Positions 24,663 to 35,602 of a stretch of DNA of 64,000 nucleotides are shown here, piece after piece. This DNA comes from Indolivaga capnocytophagoides DSM 22835. GTDB taxonomy: Bacteria > Bacteroidota > Bacteroidia > Bacteroidales > Dysgonomonadaceae. Positions within the stretch are counted from its first letter, which is position 1; each line of letters begins with the position of its first letter. The position numbers and the translations under genes are program-made. The DNA is taken from assembly GCF_000426485.1 (NCBI RefSeq), contig NZ_AUFL01000004.1, forward strand, positions 186,001 through 250,000, read 5' to 3'. A model generated the notes under the pieces. The model was not told the origin of the DNA. It was given only the letters and a program-made list of their open reading frames with translations, and did not search any database.

Positions 24663-27233
24663 TTATTCCTCAGATTTAGTTTCGTCGTCTGAAACTTCAT
24701 TATTGTTTATAACATCCGGATTTTCGGATAGTTCGATATTTTCAATTTCTTCGTCTTCTTCTTTTTCAGACAATACTTTACATACAGATGCTATCTGGTC
24801 GTTTCTTTTACCCAGATTTATAAGTTTGACACCTTGAGTAGCACGTCCCATTATACGAAGATCTGCAACTTTGACACGAATAGTAATTCCCGACTTGTTA
24901 ATAATCATCAGATCGTTTTCGTCCGTTACATTACTGATAGATACCAATTGTCCTGTTTTATCAGTGATGTTCATGGTTTTAACCCCTTTACCACCCCTGC
25001 TGGTTATACGATAAACTGGCTCACCGTCTTCATCATTTAATCTGGTACGTTTACCAAATCCTAATTCTGATACAACCATGATAGTTTCGTCCTGAGTATC
25101 TTTTGACATCGCTATCATTCCGATAACTTCATCCGAGCCGTCTTCTTCTATGCGCATACCTCTAACTCCGGTTGCAGTACGTCCCATTTCGCGAACATCA
25201 GATTCATGAAAACGGATAGCCCGACCTTTACGATTAGCCATAAGTATTTCGCTATTTCCATCAGTAAGAAGTACTTCTATAACTTTATCGTCTTCACGAA
25301 TGGTTATTGCATTCACTCCATTTTGACGAGGACGAGAGTACGATACAAGTCTGGTTTTCTTGATAACACCTTGTTTTGTACAGAATACAAGGAAGTGATT
25401 ATTCACAAAGTCTGGATCATTTAATCCCATTACTTTGATAAATGCATTCACTTTATCATCCGCTTCAATATTCAATAAGTTCTGAATAGCCCTGCCTTTT
25501 GCATTTTTACTTCCTTCTGGAATATCAAATACACGCAACCAGTAGCAACGTCCTTTTTGTGTAAAGAACAGCATATAATTGTGCATAGAAGCAGGATAGA
25601 TGTATTCTACAAAGTCAGCATCCCTGGTTTCCGAAGCTTTAACCCCCACGCCTCCTCTGTGTTGAGCTCTGAACTCGGTTAAAGGAGTACGTTTGATATA
25701 TCCCATATGAGATATGGTTATAATCATCTCATCATCAGCATAGAAATCTTCAGGATTCATTTCCACATCGGAATAAACGACTTCTGTACGACGGACATCT
25801 CCATATTTATCTCTAATCTCAATTAGCTCGTCTTTGATTACTTTCATACAAAGTTCTTCATTTTCAAGAATTTCTTTCAGATAAGCAATCAATTTTTGTA
25901 CATCTTCGTATTCTGCGTGTAATTTATCCTGCTCAAGTCCGGTCAACTGACGCAGACGCATTTCTACAATCGCACGAGCCTGTATCTCTGTCAGTTCAAA
26001 TCGTTTGATAAGTCCATCAATTGCATCCTGAGGCGATTTAGAACCTCTGATAATAGCAATAACTTCGTCAATATTATCTGATGCAATAATCAAACCTTCC
26101 AGAATGTGAGCACGTTCTTCAGCCTTTTGCAGATCGAATTTAGTACGCCTGATAACAACATCATGACGGTGTTCTACAAAATAAGCAATCATCTCTTTCA
26201 GGTTCAAAGTACGTGGACGTCCTTTGACCAAAGCAATATTGTTAACACTGAAAGAACTTTGTAAAGCCGTAAGTTTAAATAGTTTATTCAAAACGACATT
26301 ACCATTGGCATCACGTTTTATATCAACAACAATGCGCATACCAGTACGATCTGATTCGTCGTTTACATTGCTGATTCCTTCTATTTTTTTATCGCCAACA
26401 AGTTCGGCGATATGCTTGATAAGTTCGGCTTTATTTACAAGGTATGGAATTTCTGTTATAACGATTTTTTCGTGATTGCCATCCATCTCTATTTCGGCTC
26501 GTCCACGCATTACAACACGTCCACGTCCTGTTTCGAATGCATCACGAACACCTTGATATCCATAAATGAATCCTCCTCCGGGGAAGTCCGGTGCAATAAC
26601 ATACTGCATCAGTCCATCTACATCAATATCTCTATTTTCGATATAAGCAATTGTCCCATTGATTATTTCGGTCATATTGTGTGGCGGCATATTTGTAGCC
26701 ATACCAACTGCAATACCCGAAGCTCCGTTGATCAATAAGTTTGGAATACGTGTAGGAAGAACAGTTGGTTCTTTTAATGTATCATCGAAGTTCAACTGCA
26801 TATCTACAGTATCTTTTTCGATGTCTTTCAGCATTTCTTCGGCCAATTTGCTAAGGCGCGCTTCTGTATAACGCATCGCTGCTGGACTGTCTCCATCGAC
26901 ACTACCCATATTTCCTTGTCCATCAACCAATAAATATCGGAGACTCCATTCTTGAGCCATACGTACCATTGCAAAATATACGGATGAGTCTCCGTGTGGG
27001 TGATACTTACCTAATACTTCCCCAACAATTCTGGCTGATTTCTTATAAGGTTTATTTGATGTATTACCTAGTTCACTCATCCCGAACAGAATACGGCGGT
27101 GTACAGGTTTAAAACCATCTCTAACATCGGGTAATGCTCTTGATACAATAACAGACATTGAATAGTCAATGTATGCCGATTTCATTTCATCCTCGATGTT
27201 GATTTTAATAATTCTGTCTTCCTGATCTGTCAT
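24663..27233 (-). CDS. gyrA: DNA gyrase subunit A
   Basis: 856 aa, full length. N-terminal breakage-reunion domain starts [20 protein letters not shown]; the catalytic tyrosine is in [13 protein letters not shown] (~residue 120). The quinolone pocket reads [17 protein letters not shown]: the serine equivalent to E. coli Ser83 is kept and the Asp87 position is Phe, which as I recall is normal in Bacteroidales, so it should not be read as a resistance mutation. The GyrA-box equivalent is [11 protein letters not shown] (~residue 530), which marks it as gyrase rather than topoisomerase IV, followed by a six-blade C-terminal domain and an acidic Glu/Asp/Ser-rich tail. Confidence 0.96.
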   Translation of the reverse strand: MTDQEDRIIKINIEDEMKSAYIDYSMSVIVSRALPDVRDGFKPVHRRILFGMSELGNTSNKPYKKSARIVGEVLGKYHPHGDSSVYFAMVRMAQEWSLRYLLVDGQGNMGSVDGDSPAAMRYTEARLSKLAEEMLKDIEKDTVDMQLNFDDTLKEPTVLPTRIPNLLINGASGIAVGMATNMPPHNMTEIINGTIAYIENRDIDVDGLMQYVIAPDFPGGGFIYGYQGVRDAFETGRGRVVMRGRAEIEMDGNHEKIVITEIPYLVNKAELIKHIAELVGDKKIEGISNVNDESDRTGMRIVVDIKRDANGNVVLNKLFKLTALQSSFSVNNIALVKGRPRTLNLKEMIAYFVEHRHDVVIRRTKFDLQKAEERAHILEGLIIASDNIDEVIAIIRGSKSPQDAIDGLIKRFELTEIQARAIVEMRLRQLTGLEQDKLHAEYEDVQKLIAYLKEILENEELCMKVIKDELIEIRDKYGDVRRTEVVYSDVEMNPEDFYADDEMIITISHMGYIKRTPLTEFRAQHRGGVGVKASETRDADFVEYIYPASMHNYMLFFTQKGRCYWLRVFDIPEGSKNAKGRAIQNLLNIEADDKVNAFIKVMGLNDPDFVNNHFLVFCTKQGVIKKTRLVSYSRPRQNGVNAITIREDDKVIEVLLTDGNSEILMANRKGRAIRFHESDVREMGRTATGVRGMRIEEDGSDEVIGMIAMSKDTQDETIMVVSELGFGKRTRLNDEDGEPVYRITSRGGKGVKTMNITDKTGQLVSISNVTDENDLMIINKSGITIRVKVADLRIMGRATQGVKLINLGKRNDQIASVCKVLSEKEEDEEIENIELSENPDVINNNEVSDDETKSEE

Positions 27234-27379
27234 TATCTTTAAAGATATGTTAACATTAAATTTTGTTTATCCTAACTAGCTTATTAAGCGTAAAAAATCA
27301 TGCTAAGTTACGAATTTTCTTTCGATTTCTGAAATATTTTAAGACAAAGTAACGTTATCCGGGACTGGTATTCTCTATC

Positions 27380-27428
27380 AAAAATATAGCTCTATCTTGT
27401 TTTTAATCAAACAGATAGAGCTATATTG
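27380..27428 (-). terminator. Strong terminator of secA
   Basis: About 19 paired bases with one bulge: arms AATATAGCTCTATCT (27383-27397) and AGATAGAGCTATATT (27413-27427), extended by TGTTT/AAACA around a 5-6 base loop, followed on the reverse strand by a T-run. Lies 24 bp after the secA stop. Confidence 0.9.
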
Positions 27429-27451
27429 TGGGTTAAGGTGATATTTACTCC

Positions 27452-30400
27452 TTAGAATTCATCTTTTCCATGGCAATTTTTGTATTTTTTGCCACTGCCA
27501 CAGAAACAAGGATCATTTCTTCCTAATTTCTTTTCTACTCTTATAGGAGCTTGTTTTGGCTTATTTTCTTCTGCCTTCTGAGAAGGTTTTCCACTTTCAT
27601 CAGCATCTTCTTTTTGAGTTTTATATTTGCTGAAATCAGTTTTTTCTTCAGGAGCTGCTTCTTTTACTTGTTCGGGCTGACGTACAGGTATCTGTCCTCT
27701 CATTAAGATTGCTACAGCTTTTTTATTCAGTGTATCAACCATTGTTTTAAACAGATTGAAAGACTCCAACTTATAAATCAACAAAGGATCCTTTTGCTCA
27801 TAGCTGGCATTCTGCACAGAATGACGGAGTTCGTCCATTTCTCTCAGATGCTCTTTCCATTGTTCGTCAATAGTATGAAGAAGAATCGATTTTTCAAAAG
27901 ACCTAATTACACCCTGAGAGCCTGTTTCGTATGCTTCTTTCAGATTGCAGGTTATATTGTACACTCTTTTGCCGTCTGTAATTGGAATAAGGATATTCTC
28001 GAAGCTTTGACCTTGGTTTTCGTACACATCTTTGATAACAGGATTTGCAATCTCTGCCAATCTGTCCATTCTTTGTTTGAAGTTTTTGATAGCATATTCA
28101 TATACTGTATCTCCAACTTTTTCGGGTTTCATTGATCTGAATTCGTCTTCTTTGATCGGACATTCAATAGCCAATACTCTCAGTAATTCGATTTTCAGTC
28201 CTTCATAATCCTGAGCATCAACATACTGATCTGTAATTGCTACAGCCGAATCATAAAGCATATTTATAATATCGATACCGATACGTTCTCCCATAAGAGC
28301 ATGGCGGCGACGTTTGTAAATAACTTCACGCTGAGAGTTCATTACATCATCATATTCCAAAAGACGCTTACGTATTCCGAAGTTGTTTTCTTCTACTTTT
28401 TTCTGAGCACGTTCGACAGACTTACTTAACATATTGTGTTCAAGCACTTCTCCTTCTTTGAATCCCATTTTATCCATCAAGCCGGCAATACGTTCTGTTG
28501 CGAACAAACGCATCAACTGGTCTTCTAGAGAAACAAAGAATACAGATGACCCTGGATCTCCCTGACGTCCTGCACGACCACGCAACTGGCGGTCAACTCG
28601 TCGAGACTCATGTCTTTCTGTACCAATAATTGCAAGACCTCCAGCAGCTTTAACCTCTGCTGATAGCTTGATGTCTGTACCACGACCAGCCATGTTAGTT
28701 GCAATGGTTACCATTCCTGTCTGACCGGCAAGAGCAACTATTTCTGCCTCTTTCTGGTGTAACTTGGCATTCAGTACATTATGTTTGATCTTACGCTGGG
28801 TAAGCATTCTGCTTAATAATTCCGAAATTTCTACCGAAGTAGTACCTACCAATACGGGGCGTCCCTGAGAGATTAATTCTTCTACTTCATTGATTACCGC
28901 TGCATATTTTTCACGTTTGGTTTTATAGATACGATCATTCATATCTTTACGTGATATAGGACGGTTAGTAGGAATAACAACAACATCCAATTTGTAGATG
29001 TCCCATAATTCACCGGCTTCGGTTTCTGCTGTACCCGTCATACCCGCAAGTTTGTTGTACATACGGAAATAGTTTTGAAGGGTAATTGTAGCAAATGTCT
29101 GTGTAGCAGCTTCTACTTTTACATGTTCTTTCGCTTCAATAGCTTGGTGAAGTCCATCAGAGTAACGACGACCGTCCATAATACGACCGGTCTGTTCGTC
29201 TACAATCATTACTTTATTATCAATAACAACATATTCATCATCTTTTTCAAATAATGTATATGCTTTAAGTAATTGATTAACTGTATGTAATCTTTCTGAT
29301 TTAACAGAGTAGTTCTGCATCAGTTCATCTTTCTTTTCAGCTTTTTCTTCATCCGAAACTGGAGCATTTTCTATTTCGGCCATTAAAGCACCGATGTCAG
29401 GCATTACAAAGAACTTAGGATCGTCATAATTTCCAGATAACAAGTCAATACCTTTATCTGTAAGCTCTATACTATTGTTCTTTTCATCGATAACAAAATA
29501 CAGATCGTCTGTAACAATGTGCATATTACGCATTTGTTCAGCCATATACTGTTCTTCAGTTTTGAGCATAGATGATTTAATGCCGGGCTCACTTAAGAAC
29601 TTGATAAGTGGCTTATTTTTAGGAAGCCCCTTGAATGATCTGTATAGAAGTAATGAACCTTCTTCTTGTTCTTTCGAATCTGAAGAAGCCATCTTTGATT
29701 TAGCTTCAGCCAAAAGTTTAGTACATAGGTCTCTCTGAGCTTTCACAATAATTTCGACACGAGGACGAAATTCATCAAACATCTGCTCTTCACCTTTTGG
29801 TATTGGTCCGGAGATGATAAGAGGAGTTCGGGCATCATCAATCAATACAGAGTCAACCTCGTCGACAATCGCATAGTTATGTTTACGTTGTACTAAATCC
29901 GAAGGACTTACTGCCATATTGTCACGAAGGTAGTCGAATCCGAATTCATTATTAGTACCGAAAGTAATATCAGCCTGATATGCTTTACGTCTGCCTTCTG
30001 AGTTGGGTTGATAATTATCTATACATTCTACAGACAAGCCGTTGAACATATATAACGGTCCCATCCATTCAGAGTCACGGCGAGCCAGATAATCATTTAC
30101 AGTGACAACATGTACTCCGTTTCCTGTCAAAGCATTAAGAAATACAGGTAGTGTACCTACAAGAGTTTTACCTTCGCCTGTTGCCATTTCGGCTATTTTT
30201 CCTTTGTGAAGAACAACCCCTCCAAACAGCTGAACATCATAGTGGATCATATCCCAGGTAATTTCATTACCTCCGGCAACCCAATGATTCAGATAGATGG
30301 CTTTATCTCCTTCTATTCTGACAAAGTCTTTTGTTTGTGCTAACTGACGATCGAAGTCTGTAGCGGTTACAATTATTTCTTCGTTTTGTGTAAAACGGCG

Positions 30401-30754
30401 CGCTGTATCCTTTACAATTGAGAAAGCTTCGGGCATAATTTGCTCCAATACAACTTCAAGCTTTTCAGTAATTTCTTTTTCAAGCTTATCTATTTGAGCC
30501 CAAATTTCTTCTCTTTGATCAATATCGATTTCTTCGATACCGGCTTTCAATTCTTTAATTTTATTCTTTTCAGTTGCAACATGGTCATTGATTGTTTGCT
30601 TTAACTGAATGGTTTTTGCTCTTAATTCATCATTCGAAAGAGCTTCTATCGCAGGATATGCCGCTTTTATTTTTTCGACATACGGATTTATCTGCTTTGC
30701 ATCTCGATTCGCTTTATTTCCAAATATTTTGGACAAAATGTCATTAAATCCCAT
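27452..30754 (-). CDS. secA: Preprotein translocase ATPase SecA
   Basis: 1100 aa, versus ~900 in E. coli, with the extra length in the N-terminal region and middle that is usual for Bacteroidetes. Walker [25 protein letters not shown]-type [20 protein letters not shown], helicase C region [10 protein letters not shown] and [20 protein letters not shown], and the preprotein-binding region are all intact. It ends with the zinc motif [17 protein letters not shown] (CxCx8CH), which binds SecB or ribosomes. It drives export through SecYEG. yajC, a SecDF partner, is at the other end of the window. Confidence 0.97.
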   Translation of the reverse strand: MGFNDILSKIFGNKANRDAKQINPYVEKIKAAYPAIEALSNDELRAKTIQLKQTINDHVATEKNKIKELKAGIEEIDIDQREEIWAQIDKLEKEITEKLEVVLEQIMPEAFSIVKDTARRFTQNEEIIVTATDFDRQLAQTKDFVRIEGDKAIYLNHWVAGGNEITWDMIHYDVQLFGGVVLHKGKIAEMATGEGKTLVGTLPVFLNALTGNGVHVVTVNDYLARRDSEWMGPLYMFNGLSVECIDNYQPNSEGRRKAYQADITFGTNNEFGFDYLRDNMAVSPSDLVQRKHNYAIVDEVDSVLIDDARTPLIISGPIPKGEEQMFDEFRPRVEIIVKAQRDLCTKLLAEAKSKMASSDSKEQEEGSLLLYRSFKGLPKNKPLIKFLSEPGIKSSMLKTEEQYMAEQMRNMHIVTDDLYFVIDEKNNSIELTDKGIDLLSGNYDDPKFFVMPDIGALMAEIENAPVSDEEKAEKKDELMQNYSVKSERLHTVNQLLKAYTLFEKDDEYVVIDNKVMIVDEQTGRIMDGRRYSDGLHQAIEAKEHVKVEAATQTFATITLQNYFRMYNKLAGMTGTAETEAGELWDIYKLDVVVIPTNRPISRKDMNDRIYKTKREKYAAVINEVEELISQGRPVLVGTTSVEISELLSRMLTQRKIKHNVLNAKLHQKEAEIVALAGQTGMVTIATNMAGRGTDIKLSAEVKAAGGLAIIGTERHESRRVDRQLRGRAGRQGDPGSSVFFVSLEDQLMRLFATERIAGLMDKMGFKEGEVLEHNMLSKSVERAQKKVEENNFGIRKRLLEYDDVMNSQREVIYKRRRHALMGERIGIDIINMLYDSAVAITDQYVDAQDYEGLKIELLRVLAIECPIKEDEFRSMKPEKVGDTVYEYAIKNFKQRMDRLAEIANPVIKDVYENQGQSFENILIPITDGKRVYNITCNLKEAYETGSQGVIRSFEKSILLHTIDEQWKEHLREMDELRHSVQNASYEQKDPLLIYKLESFNLFKTMVDTLNKKAVAILMRGQIPVRQPEQVKEAAPEEKTDFSKYKTQKEDADESGKPSQKAEENKPKQAPIRVEKKLGRNDPCFCGSGKKYKNCHGKDEF

Positions 30755-30830
30755 ATTATTAGTTTGTTATTATTTCCTTTTGTGATTAATTCTTTTTATG
30801 CTTAAAACAATTGAATTATTGTGCTTCTTT

Positions 30831-32417
30831 TCACATAAATTCGGGTAAAGGTTGATCTTTTGCCGCATTTGGAGAACGAATTCGCAATACTTTAGATATT
30901 GTTGGTGCTATTTCTGTAGCCTTAACTGTCCTTTTTATTTTTTCCGGCTTAATATTGTATCCCCAGAAAATAACCGGAGCAACGATCGCAGCCTCTCTTT
31001 GTATTTGAGTTTGTTGTGTAGGATTCTTCTCATCCACAATCTGATATCCGGGTTGAATTTCGACAATGATATCTCCGGATAATGTCTTGTCAAGCATATT
31101 TCTATAAGAAGACATATTCAGATTAGTCTCACCACTTAAAAGTCTCAATGATGTAGTCGCATCCTGAATTCCTGTGAATTGTATTACAAATTCAGCCGCT
31201 TTATCCTGAATCTCTTTCAGATTGATATTTTTGCTTTCTATTAGCTTACGGTTCAGATATATCTGCTGATCATGGTATCTCTCAACCCATTGTTCTTTGC
31301 CGTAAACCGCCATTAGATACATATTCAACAAAGCCTCGCAACGATTGGTATAGAATACCCCTGTTGATTGTTTTGATGTTTCTGTTATAATATAATTTGA
31401 ATTGTAATATCCTGTGGATGTGACGAATATAAGTGCATTTTGTAATCCTACGGTTTTCTCTACCTGGTCAAGTAAAGACGCTATATCTTTATCTAATCTG
31501 ATGTAAATGTCTTGTTGCTCAACTGAATAATCAAGACTATTTGCGGCTGTATAATTTCCGGCATAATAAGTGATTGCTAAAAAATCGGGATAAGAATGCT
31601 TTCCCATATCCGTTTTTAGCATTAAGTCTATAGCCGTTTTTGTTGTATTTTCGTTAGCAAACGGAGTTTCTTTTAGTTGACTGTATAAATTAGTTGAGTT
31701 TGTTTTCCATATATAATCCAAATACTTAAAATCTCCGCCATAAGGTGAAGTATTGTATTTATCAGCACCTAAAAGTAGTTGCCATCGTAAACTTTCAGGA
31801 TGATTGGAGAATATTCCGTTTCTATTTTGCTGGTCAACAGTCCAATGGAAATCTTTATAAAAGGTAGATGTAGCCCATTTGCCAGTATAATCCTCAATCC
31901 AATAAACACCATTAGCCTGATGCCCACCTGAAATTATTGCTTGAAATGAGTTTGGTGCAAATGCATATATTTCAGATTTGTTTTGTGAGGCAAACTTCAG
32001 TTCGTCGGCAATAGTAGAAACACGTAATGCTGCCGGAGATAATTTTTCTTTGGTATAATTCCCTATAAATGAATTATCTTCGAATATAGGGGATTCTGTA
32101 TTTTTGTCCGCTGAGAATTTCGTTTTTCCTATAATGCCATGATAGAACGGATTGGTTCCAGTATAGATAGTTGCTATTGAAGATGCTTCATTAACATTCG
32201 GGTACTCAAATCTGATATTTGAATATACAAGCCCTTCATTTAATAAGCGGTTAAAACCTCTTTCTGAGAATGAATGTTTGAAAAGTTCCAAATAATCACC
32301 TCGCAACTGGTCAATAGTGATGCCAATCACCAACTTAGGAGTATCCTTCAAAGTTGTTTGAGATTGTATCGATGCAACTGTTAGTACAGCTACAAGTGAA
32401 GTGATTATTCTTATCAT
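30831..32417 (-). CDS. Alkaline-phosphatase-fold protein, probably catalytically dead (PafA-like)
   Basis: 528 aa with a signal peptide (MIRIITSLVAVLTVASIQSQ). The fold is clear: ITIDQLRGDYLELF (~33-46), IATIYTGTNPFYHGIIG (~81-97), GVYWIEDYTGKWATSTFY and PVIFWGYNIKPEKIKRTVKA all match PafA-type phosphatases. Apart from the first Asp, the metal and catalytic sites are gone. The nucleophile position in YTxPGH reads NEASS with Glu; the SSTDYxGH site reads YYAGNYTAANS (~284-294); the TADHG site reads VTSTG (~332-336); the final HG(T/S) histidine region reads QTQIQRE. I therefore infer a pseudoenzyme, perhaps a binding or regulatory protein of the periplasm. It is separated from the DUF4105 gene by one interspersed element. 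Confidence 0.78.
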   Translation of the reverse strand: MIRIITSLVAVLTVASIQSQTTLKDTPKLVIGITIDQLRGDYLELFKHSFSERGFNRLLNEGLVYSNIRFEYPNVNEASSIATIYTGTNPFYHGIIGKTKFSADKNTESPIFEDNSFIGNYTKEKLSPAALRVSTIADELKFASQNKSEIYAFAPNSFQAIISGGHQANGVYWIEDYTGKWATSTFYKDFHWTVDQQNRNGIFSNHPESLRWQLLLGADKYNTSPYGGDFKYLDYIWKTNSTNLYSQLKETPFANENTTKTAIDLMLKTDMGKHSYPDFLAITYYAGNYTAANSLDYSVEQQDIYIRLDKDIASLLDQVEKTVGLQNALIFVTSTGYYNSNYIITETSKQSTGVFYTNRCEALLNMYLMAVYGKEQWVERYHDQQIYLNRKLIESKNINLKEIQDKAAEFVIQFTGIQDATTSLRLLSGETNLNMSSYRNMLDKTLSGDIIVEIQPGYQIVDEKNPTQQTQIQREAAIVAPVIFWGYNIKPEKIKRTVKATEIAPTISKVLRIRSPNAAKDQPLPEFM

Positions 32418-32460
32418 TATATTTCGATCCTTAATACTTTATATGTATAAAGGGTTGTAA

Positions 32461-32554
32461 GTTTAAGTAACAGACATATTTAATGACATATTTTAAAGTG
32501 ATAACTAGCTGTTGCTATTATGCTTATAAAGTCAATAAATAGGTCTGAGACCTT
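32461..32554 (-). repeat. Interspersed element, copy 2 (palindrome 32541-32553)
   Basis: Reverse strand: AAGGTCTCAGACCTATTTAT, TTGACTTTATAAGCATAATA, GCAACAGCTAGTTATC, ATGTCATTAAATA, TGTTACTT. It fills most of the gap between the DUF4105 gene, whose stop codon abuts the palindrome, and the start of the pseudo-phosphatase gene 43 bp further on. Confidence 0.85.
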
Positions 32555-33749
32555 AATGGTTATTATTCTTTCTGTAATTTAATACATTTGTTCCTGATCT
32601 GATGCATAACGCAAGGATATAAGGAATAAACGCTATTTCTAAGTATTGCGGTATCAAAAACCACGCCAAAAGAAATACTATTAAGATCGCAAAGTTAATA
32701 AAATGATAGTAGTAGACATACTTTGATCTAAATTTTATTAGAAATAAAATTGCAGCAATAATTTGAACAGGGTTGAGCCAAACGAAATTCCAATTTGGAT
32801 TAGTACAAGGATGAACGGAAAAGTACATCAAAAAGAAGATTATAAAGCCAGCTGTGCCTGCTACGAAGAAAAGAATAAAGTCAAATATCTTAGAGGCAAT
32901 CATACAATTCTTTTTATAAGAGATATAAGAAAAAACAATAGTAAACAGCAAAAATATCAAACCATACCATAGCGGTGTATTGAATGATGGAGATACGAAT
33001 GTGCCGGCACTATCTTGGCTTAGTAGTAAATTTTCTTCAGAAACCAAGCGGCGTATGTTTTCGCCTTGTTTTATTGTAGCACTCTTGTAAGAGTGTAGCA
33101 GATATGATGGTATAAAATCTTTCTGATGATCAGAAATTACTTTATCAGCGTCAGCTCCTATTACCAAATCTATTCCAAATCGAACCCATGGTTGCCCACT
33201 TACACATTCGTGAACTAAGTCTCTGTATGTTTGCAGCTTATTAGTTGCTGTATATTGAATCGTTCCATGTATATTTTTCTCAATAATATCTCTTGGACGT
33301 GTCGAGCAATTATCATAAAAATAATTATAGCGGTAAACTCTGTTTTCAGGTAGGGCGTTGCTAACTAAAGCATCCAATATTCGTTGCTTTTCATCCAACG
33401 TAAGATTTAGTACTTGCTCTGTAATGCCAATTCCTCGATTTTTATAACCGGATAAGTATTGTGAAAAAGAATATCCAGCAACCATGTAATCAGTTTCGCC
33501 CTTGACAAAACGGTACATAAAATTAGGGCTGTCAAAATCGAATATCCCATAATTGAAAACTACGTCTAAAAAAACAGAAGGGTCGTTGATACGTATCGCA
33601 GTGTGCCCGAAAAGCGCATAAACTTCTTTGTCCCAAGGCGTATTAGTTAATAAACTGACTTTGGAGGAGTCAGATAATTGAATATTTTGTCCTGTAATAG
33701 TTACTGATGATATTAAAAATATCAAAAAGTATAATAACTTTTTACACAT
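32553..33749 (-). CDS. DUF4105 membrane protein
   Basis: 398 aa. A signal peptide (MCKKLLYFLIFLISSVTITG) is followed by the DUF4105 domain: LTNTPWDKEVYALFGHTAIR with a conserved His, VVFNYGIFDFDSPNFMYRFV, YSGY-type loop and YNYFYDNCSTRPRDIIEK (~residues 142-159) with a conserved Cys. The His and Cys arrangement suggests an NlpC-like or peptidase-like active site facing the periplasm, but no activity is established. Five membrane helices follow (about 258-385). Located directly upstream of the pseudo-phosphatase; each gene has its own copy of the interspersed element. Confidence 0.82.
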   Translation of the reverse strand: MCKKLLYFLIFLISSVTITGQNIQLSDSSKVSLLTNTPWDKEVYALFGHTAIRINDPSVFLDVVFNYGIFDFDSPNFMYRFVKGETDYMVAGYSFSQYLSGYKNRGIGITEQVLNLTLDEKQRILDALVSNALPENRVYRYNYFYDNCSTRPRDIIEKNIHGTIQYTATNKLQTYRDLVHECVSGQPWVRFGIDLVIGADADKVISDHQKDFIPSYLLHSYKSATIKQGENIRRLVSEENLLLSQDSAGTFVSPSFNTPLWYGLIFLLFTIVFSYISYKKNCMIASKIFDFILFFVAGTAGFIIFFLMYFSVHPCTNPNWNFVWLNPVQIIAAILFLIKFRSKYVYYYHFINFAILIVFLLAWFLIPQYLEIAFIPYILALCIRSGTNVLNYRKNNNH

Positions 33750-33766
33750 GTGTATTTAGCTGATTT

Positions 33767-33858
33767 ATAAGTAAGAGAAAGTATTTAATGACGTATTTTA
33801 TCGGTAACAGATGGCTGTTGTTATTCCTGCAAAGTCAATAAATAGGTCTGAGACCTTA
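33767..33858 (-). repeat. Interspersed element, copy 3 (palindrome 33844-33856)
   Basis: Reverse strand: AAGGTCTCAGACCTATTTAT, TTGACTTTGCAGGAATAACA, ACAGCCATCTGTTACC, ACGTCATTAAATACTTT, CTCTTACTT. Matches copy 5 (26 kb away) block for block over ~92 bp. It ends 17 bp before the DUF4105 start codon. Confidence 0.88.
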
Positions 33859-33992
33859 AAAGTTCTCTTTGTCCTCAAATATACAAATAAAATTAAGACA
33901 AAAGTGAAAAAATATCAAAATGAAATAAAAAGTATGCTTACTATTCTAAAATGTGTATTTTTGTATACGGAAAATTAAAAAATAAAAGACAT

Positions 33993-34628
33993 ATGAAACA
34001 TTTGTTAGTTGTTATCTGCTTATTTAGCTGTGGATTATTTGCATATTCACAACAAGAAGTTATAAATCTGCCAGCTCCAGTGAAATCCGGAGGAAAACCT
34101 TTGATGGATGTATTAAGTGAAAGAAAATCTTATCACGGAGGATTTGTTGATAAAGATCTGGATAATCAATCATTATCAAACTTATTATGGGCTGCTTATG
34201 GATTTAACAGGGCTGAAAAACGTACTGTGCCATCAGCCAGTAATGCTCAAGAGTTCGATATTTACGTTTTGTTAAGAGATGGAGCGTATATTTATGATGC
34301 TAAAGCAAACACTTTGAAGTTAGTTGTTGCAGGAAGTTTGAAGGAACATTTAGCAATGGATAGACAACCATATGTAAAGGATGTGGCTTTGCATTTGGTG
34401 TATGTTGCTAATCTGGATAAAAGTAAGGCCGGAAGGGATGGAGTATTACTTGATACCGGATATATTTCTCAAAATGTATACCTGTATTGTACTTCTGCAG
34501 GTCTGGGAACTGTTGCACGTGCTTCATTCAGCCGAAAAAATCTTCCTATAGCTTTGAAATTAACAGATAAACAAGAGATTACTTTAGTTCAGGCTGTAGG
34601 GCCAGTCGATCCTGCATATGCTGATTAA
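33993..34628 (+). CDS. Secreted SagB-type nitroreductase-fold protein
   Basis: 211 aa from ATG 33993, which gives a clean signal peptide (MKHLLVVICLFSCGLFAYSQ); the 14 extra residues of the longer frame are basic and would spoil it. Nitroreductase/SagB motifs: LMDVLSERKSYHGGFVDKDL with the RxS FMN contact, SNLLWAAYGFNRAEKRTVPS, and the C-terminal LYCTSAGLGTVARASF. SagB-like domains act as FMN oxidases on peptides or as reductases; export to the periplasm is unusual for FMN nitroreductases but common in Bacteroidetes paralogues. Monocistronic, ended by a bidirectional hairpin. Confidence 0.8.
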   Translation: MKHLLVVICLFSCGLFAYSQQEVINLPAPVKSGGKPLMDVLSERKSYHGGFVDKDLDNQSLSNLLWAAYGFNRAEKRTVPSASNAQEFDIYVLLRDGAYIYDAKANTLKLVVAGSLKEHLAMDRQPYVKDVALHLVYVANLDKSKAGRDGVLLDTGYISQNVYLYCTSAGLGTVARASFSRKNLPIALKLTDKQEITLVQAVGPVDPAYAD

Positions 34629-34654
34629 AGTTATTAAGTAATATATTCCGAAAT

Positions 34655-34688
34655 AAAAAAGAGCAATATTCAATTATTGCTCTTTTTT
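34655..34688. terminator. Bidirectional terminator between the SagB-type gene and pyrD
   Basis: AAAAAAGAGCAATA / TATTGCTCTTTTTT hairpin between converging genes, T-run on both strands. Confidence 0.85.
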
Positions 34689-34690
34689 AT

Positions 34691-35602
34691 TTATATATCC
34701 AATGCTCCGATTAATTCTTTTATATGTGATATGTTGTGGTGATCGAGATAGCCTTGTATACCATCGACTACTTTCTCTGAAATAGTTGGATCTATAAAAT
34801 TATATGTCCCGATCTGAATAGCGGATGATCCCGCCAATATAAATTCGACAGCGTCTTGCCATGAAGCTATACCACCCATACCTATAATTGGTATTTTAAC
34901 AGCATTATAAGTCTGCCAGACCATACGAAGGGCTACAGGTTTTACGCATGGACCGGATAGTCCTCCTGTAACAGTCGAAAGTACGGGCTTTCTCTTATTT
35001 ATATCTATTGCCATACCCAGTAGAGTGTTGATGAGTGAAAGTGAATCTGCACCTTCTCCTTCAGCCGCTTTTGCTATTTCTGTAATATCGGTTACATTTG
35101 GCGAAAGCTTAACAATCAGCGTTTTATTGTAAACTTTTCTAACAGCTTTCACTACATCGGCAGCAGAACAAGCTGATGTGCCGAATGCCATGCCTCCTTC
35201 TTTTACATTAGGACACGATATATTTAATTCTATACCGGGTACTTTGTCCAGATCTGACAAGCGGGCGGCACATTCTGCGTAATCTTCAATGGTTGATCCT
35301 GACACATTTACAATGATATTAGTGTCAAAGTCTTTGATCTCGGGATATATATGTGATACAAAGTAATCGACACCTTTATTTTGCAACCCTACTGCATTGA
35401 GCATTCCCGAAGGTGTTTCTGCCATCCGTGGATAAGCATTTCCTTGTCGGTCATGAAGGGTTGTGCCTTTTACACAAATACCGCCTAATTTGCCTAAATC
35501 AATAAAATCGGAATATTCTTTTCCGTATCCGAATGTTCCGGATGCAGTCATTACCGGATTTTTGAGATTCAAATTGCCTATTTGTATATTTAGCTTATCC
35601 AT
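34691..35602 (-). CDS. pyrD: Dihydroorotate dehydrogenase, class 1B catalytic subunit
   Basis: 303 aa TIM barrel. Signature [20 protein letters not shown] near the N-terminus, substrate site [20 protein letters not shown], followed by [12 protein letters not shown] where the active-site Cys of class 1B enzymes lies, [20 protein letters not shown], and the FMN phosphate site [20 protein letters not shown]. It oxidises dihydroorotate to orotate, the fourth step of pyrimidine synthesis. Overlaps pyrK by 13 bp, and class 1B enzymes need PyrK to pass electrons to NAD. Confidence 0.95.
   Translation of the reverse strand: MDKLNIQIGNLNLKNPVMTASGTFGYGKEYSDFIDLGKLGGICVKGTTLHDRQGNAYPRMAETPSGMLNAVGLQNKGVDYFVSHIYPEIKDFDTNIIVNVSGSTIEDYAECAARLSDLDKVPGIELNISCPNVKEGGMAFGTSACSAADVVKAVRKVYNKTLIVKLSPNVTDITEIAKAAEGEGADSLSLINTLLGMAIDINKRKPVLSTVTGGLSGPCVKPVALRMVWQTYNAVKIPIIGMGGIASWQDAVEFILAGSSAIQIGTYNFIDPTISEKVVDGIQGYLDHHNISHIKELIGALDI

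Noticed and set aside
26930-27010. Phe at the GyrA position equivalent to E. coli Asp87 as a quinolone-resistance mutation
   Set aside because: [17 protein letters not shown] is, as I recall, the ordinary Bacteroidales sequence; the key serine is kept.
29727-29740. AGGTCTCTCTGAG inside secA, similar to the palindrome
   Set aside because: Inside a conserved coding region, not palindromic, and without any other block of the interspersed element.
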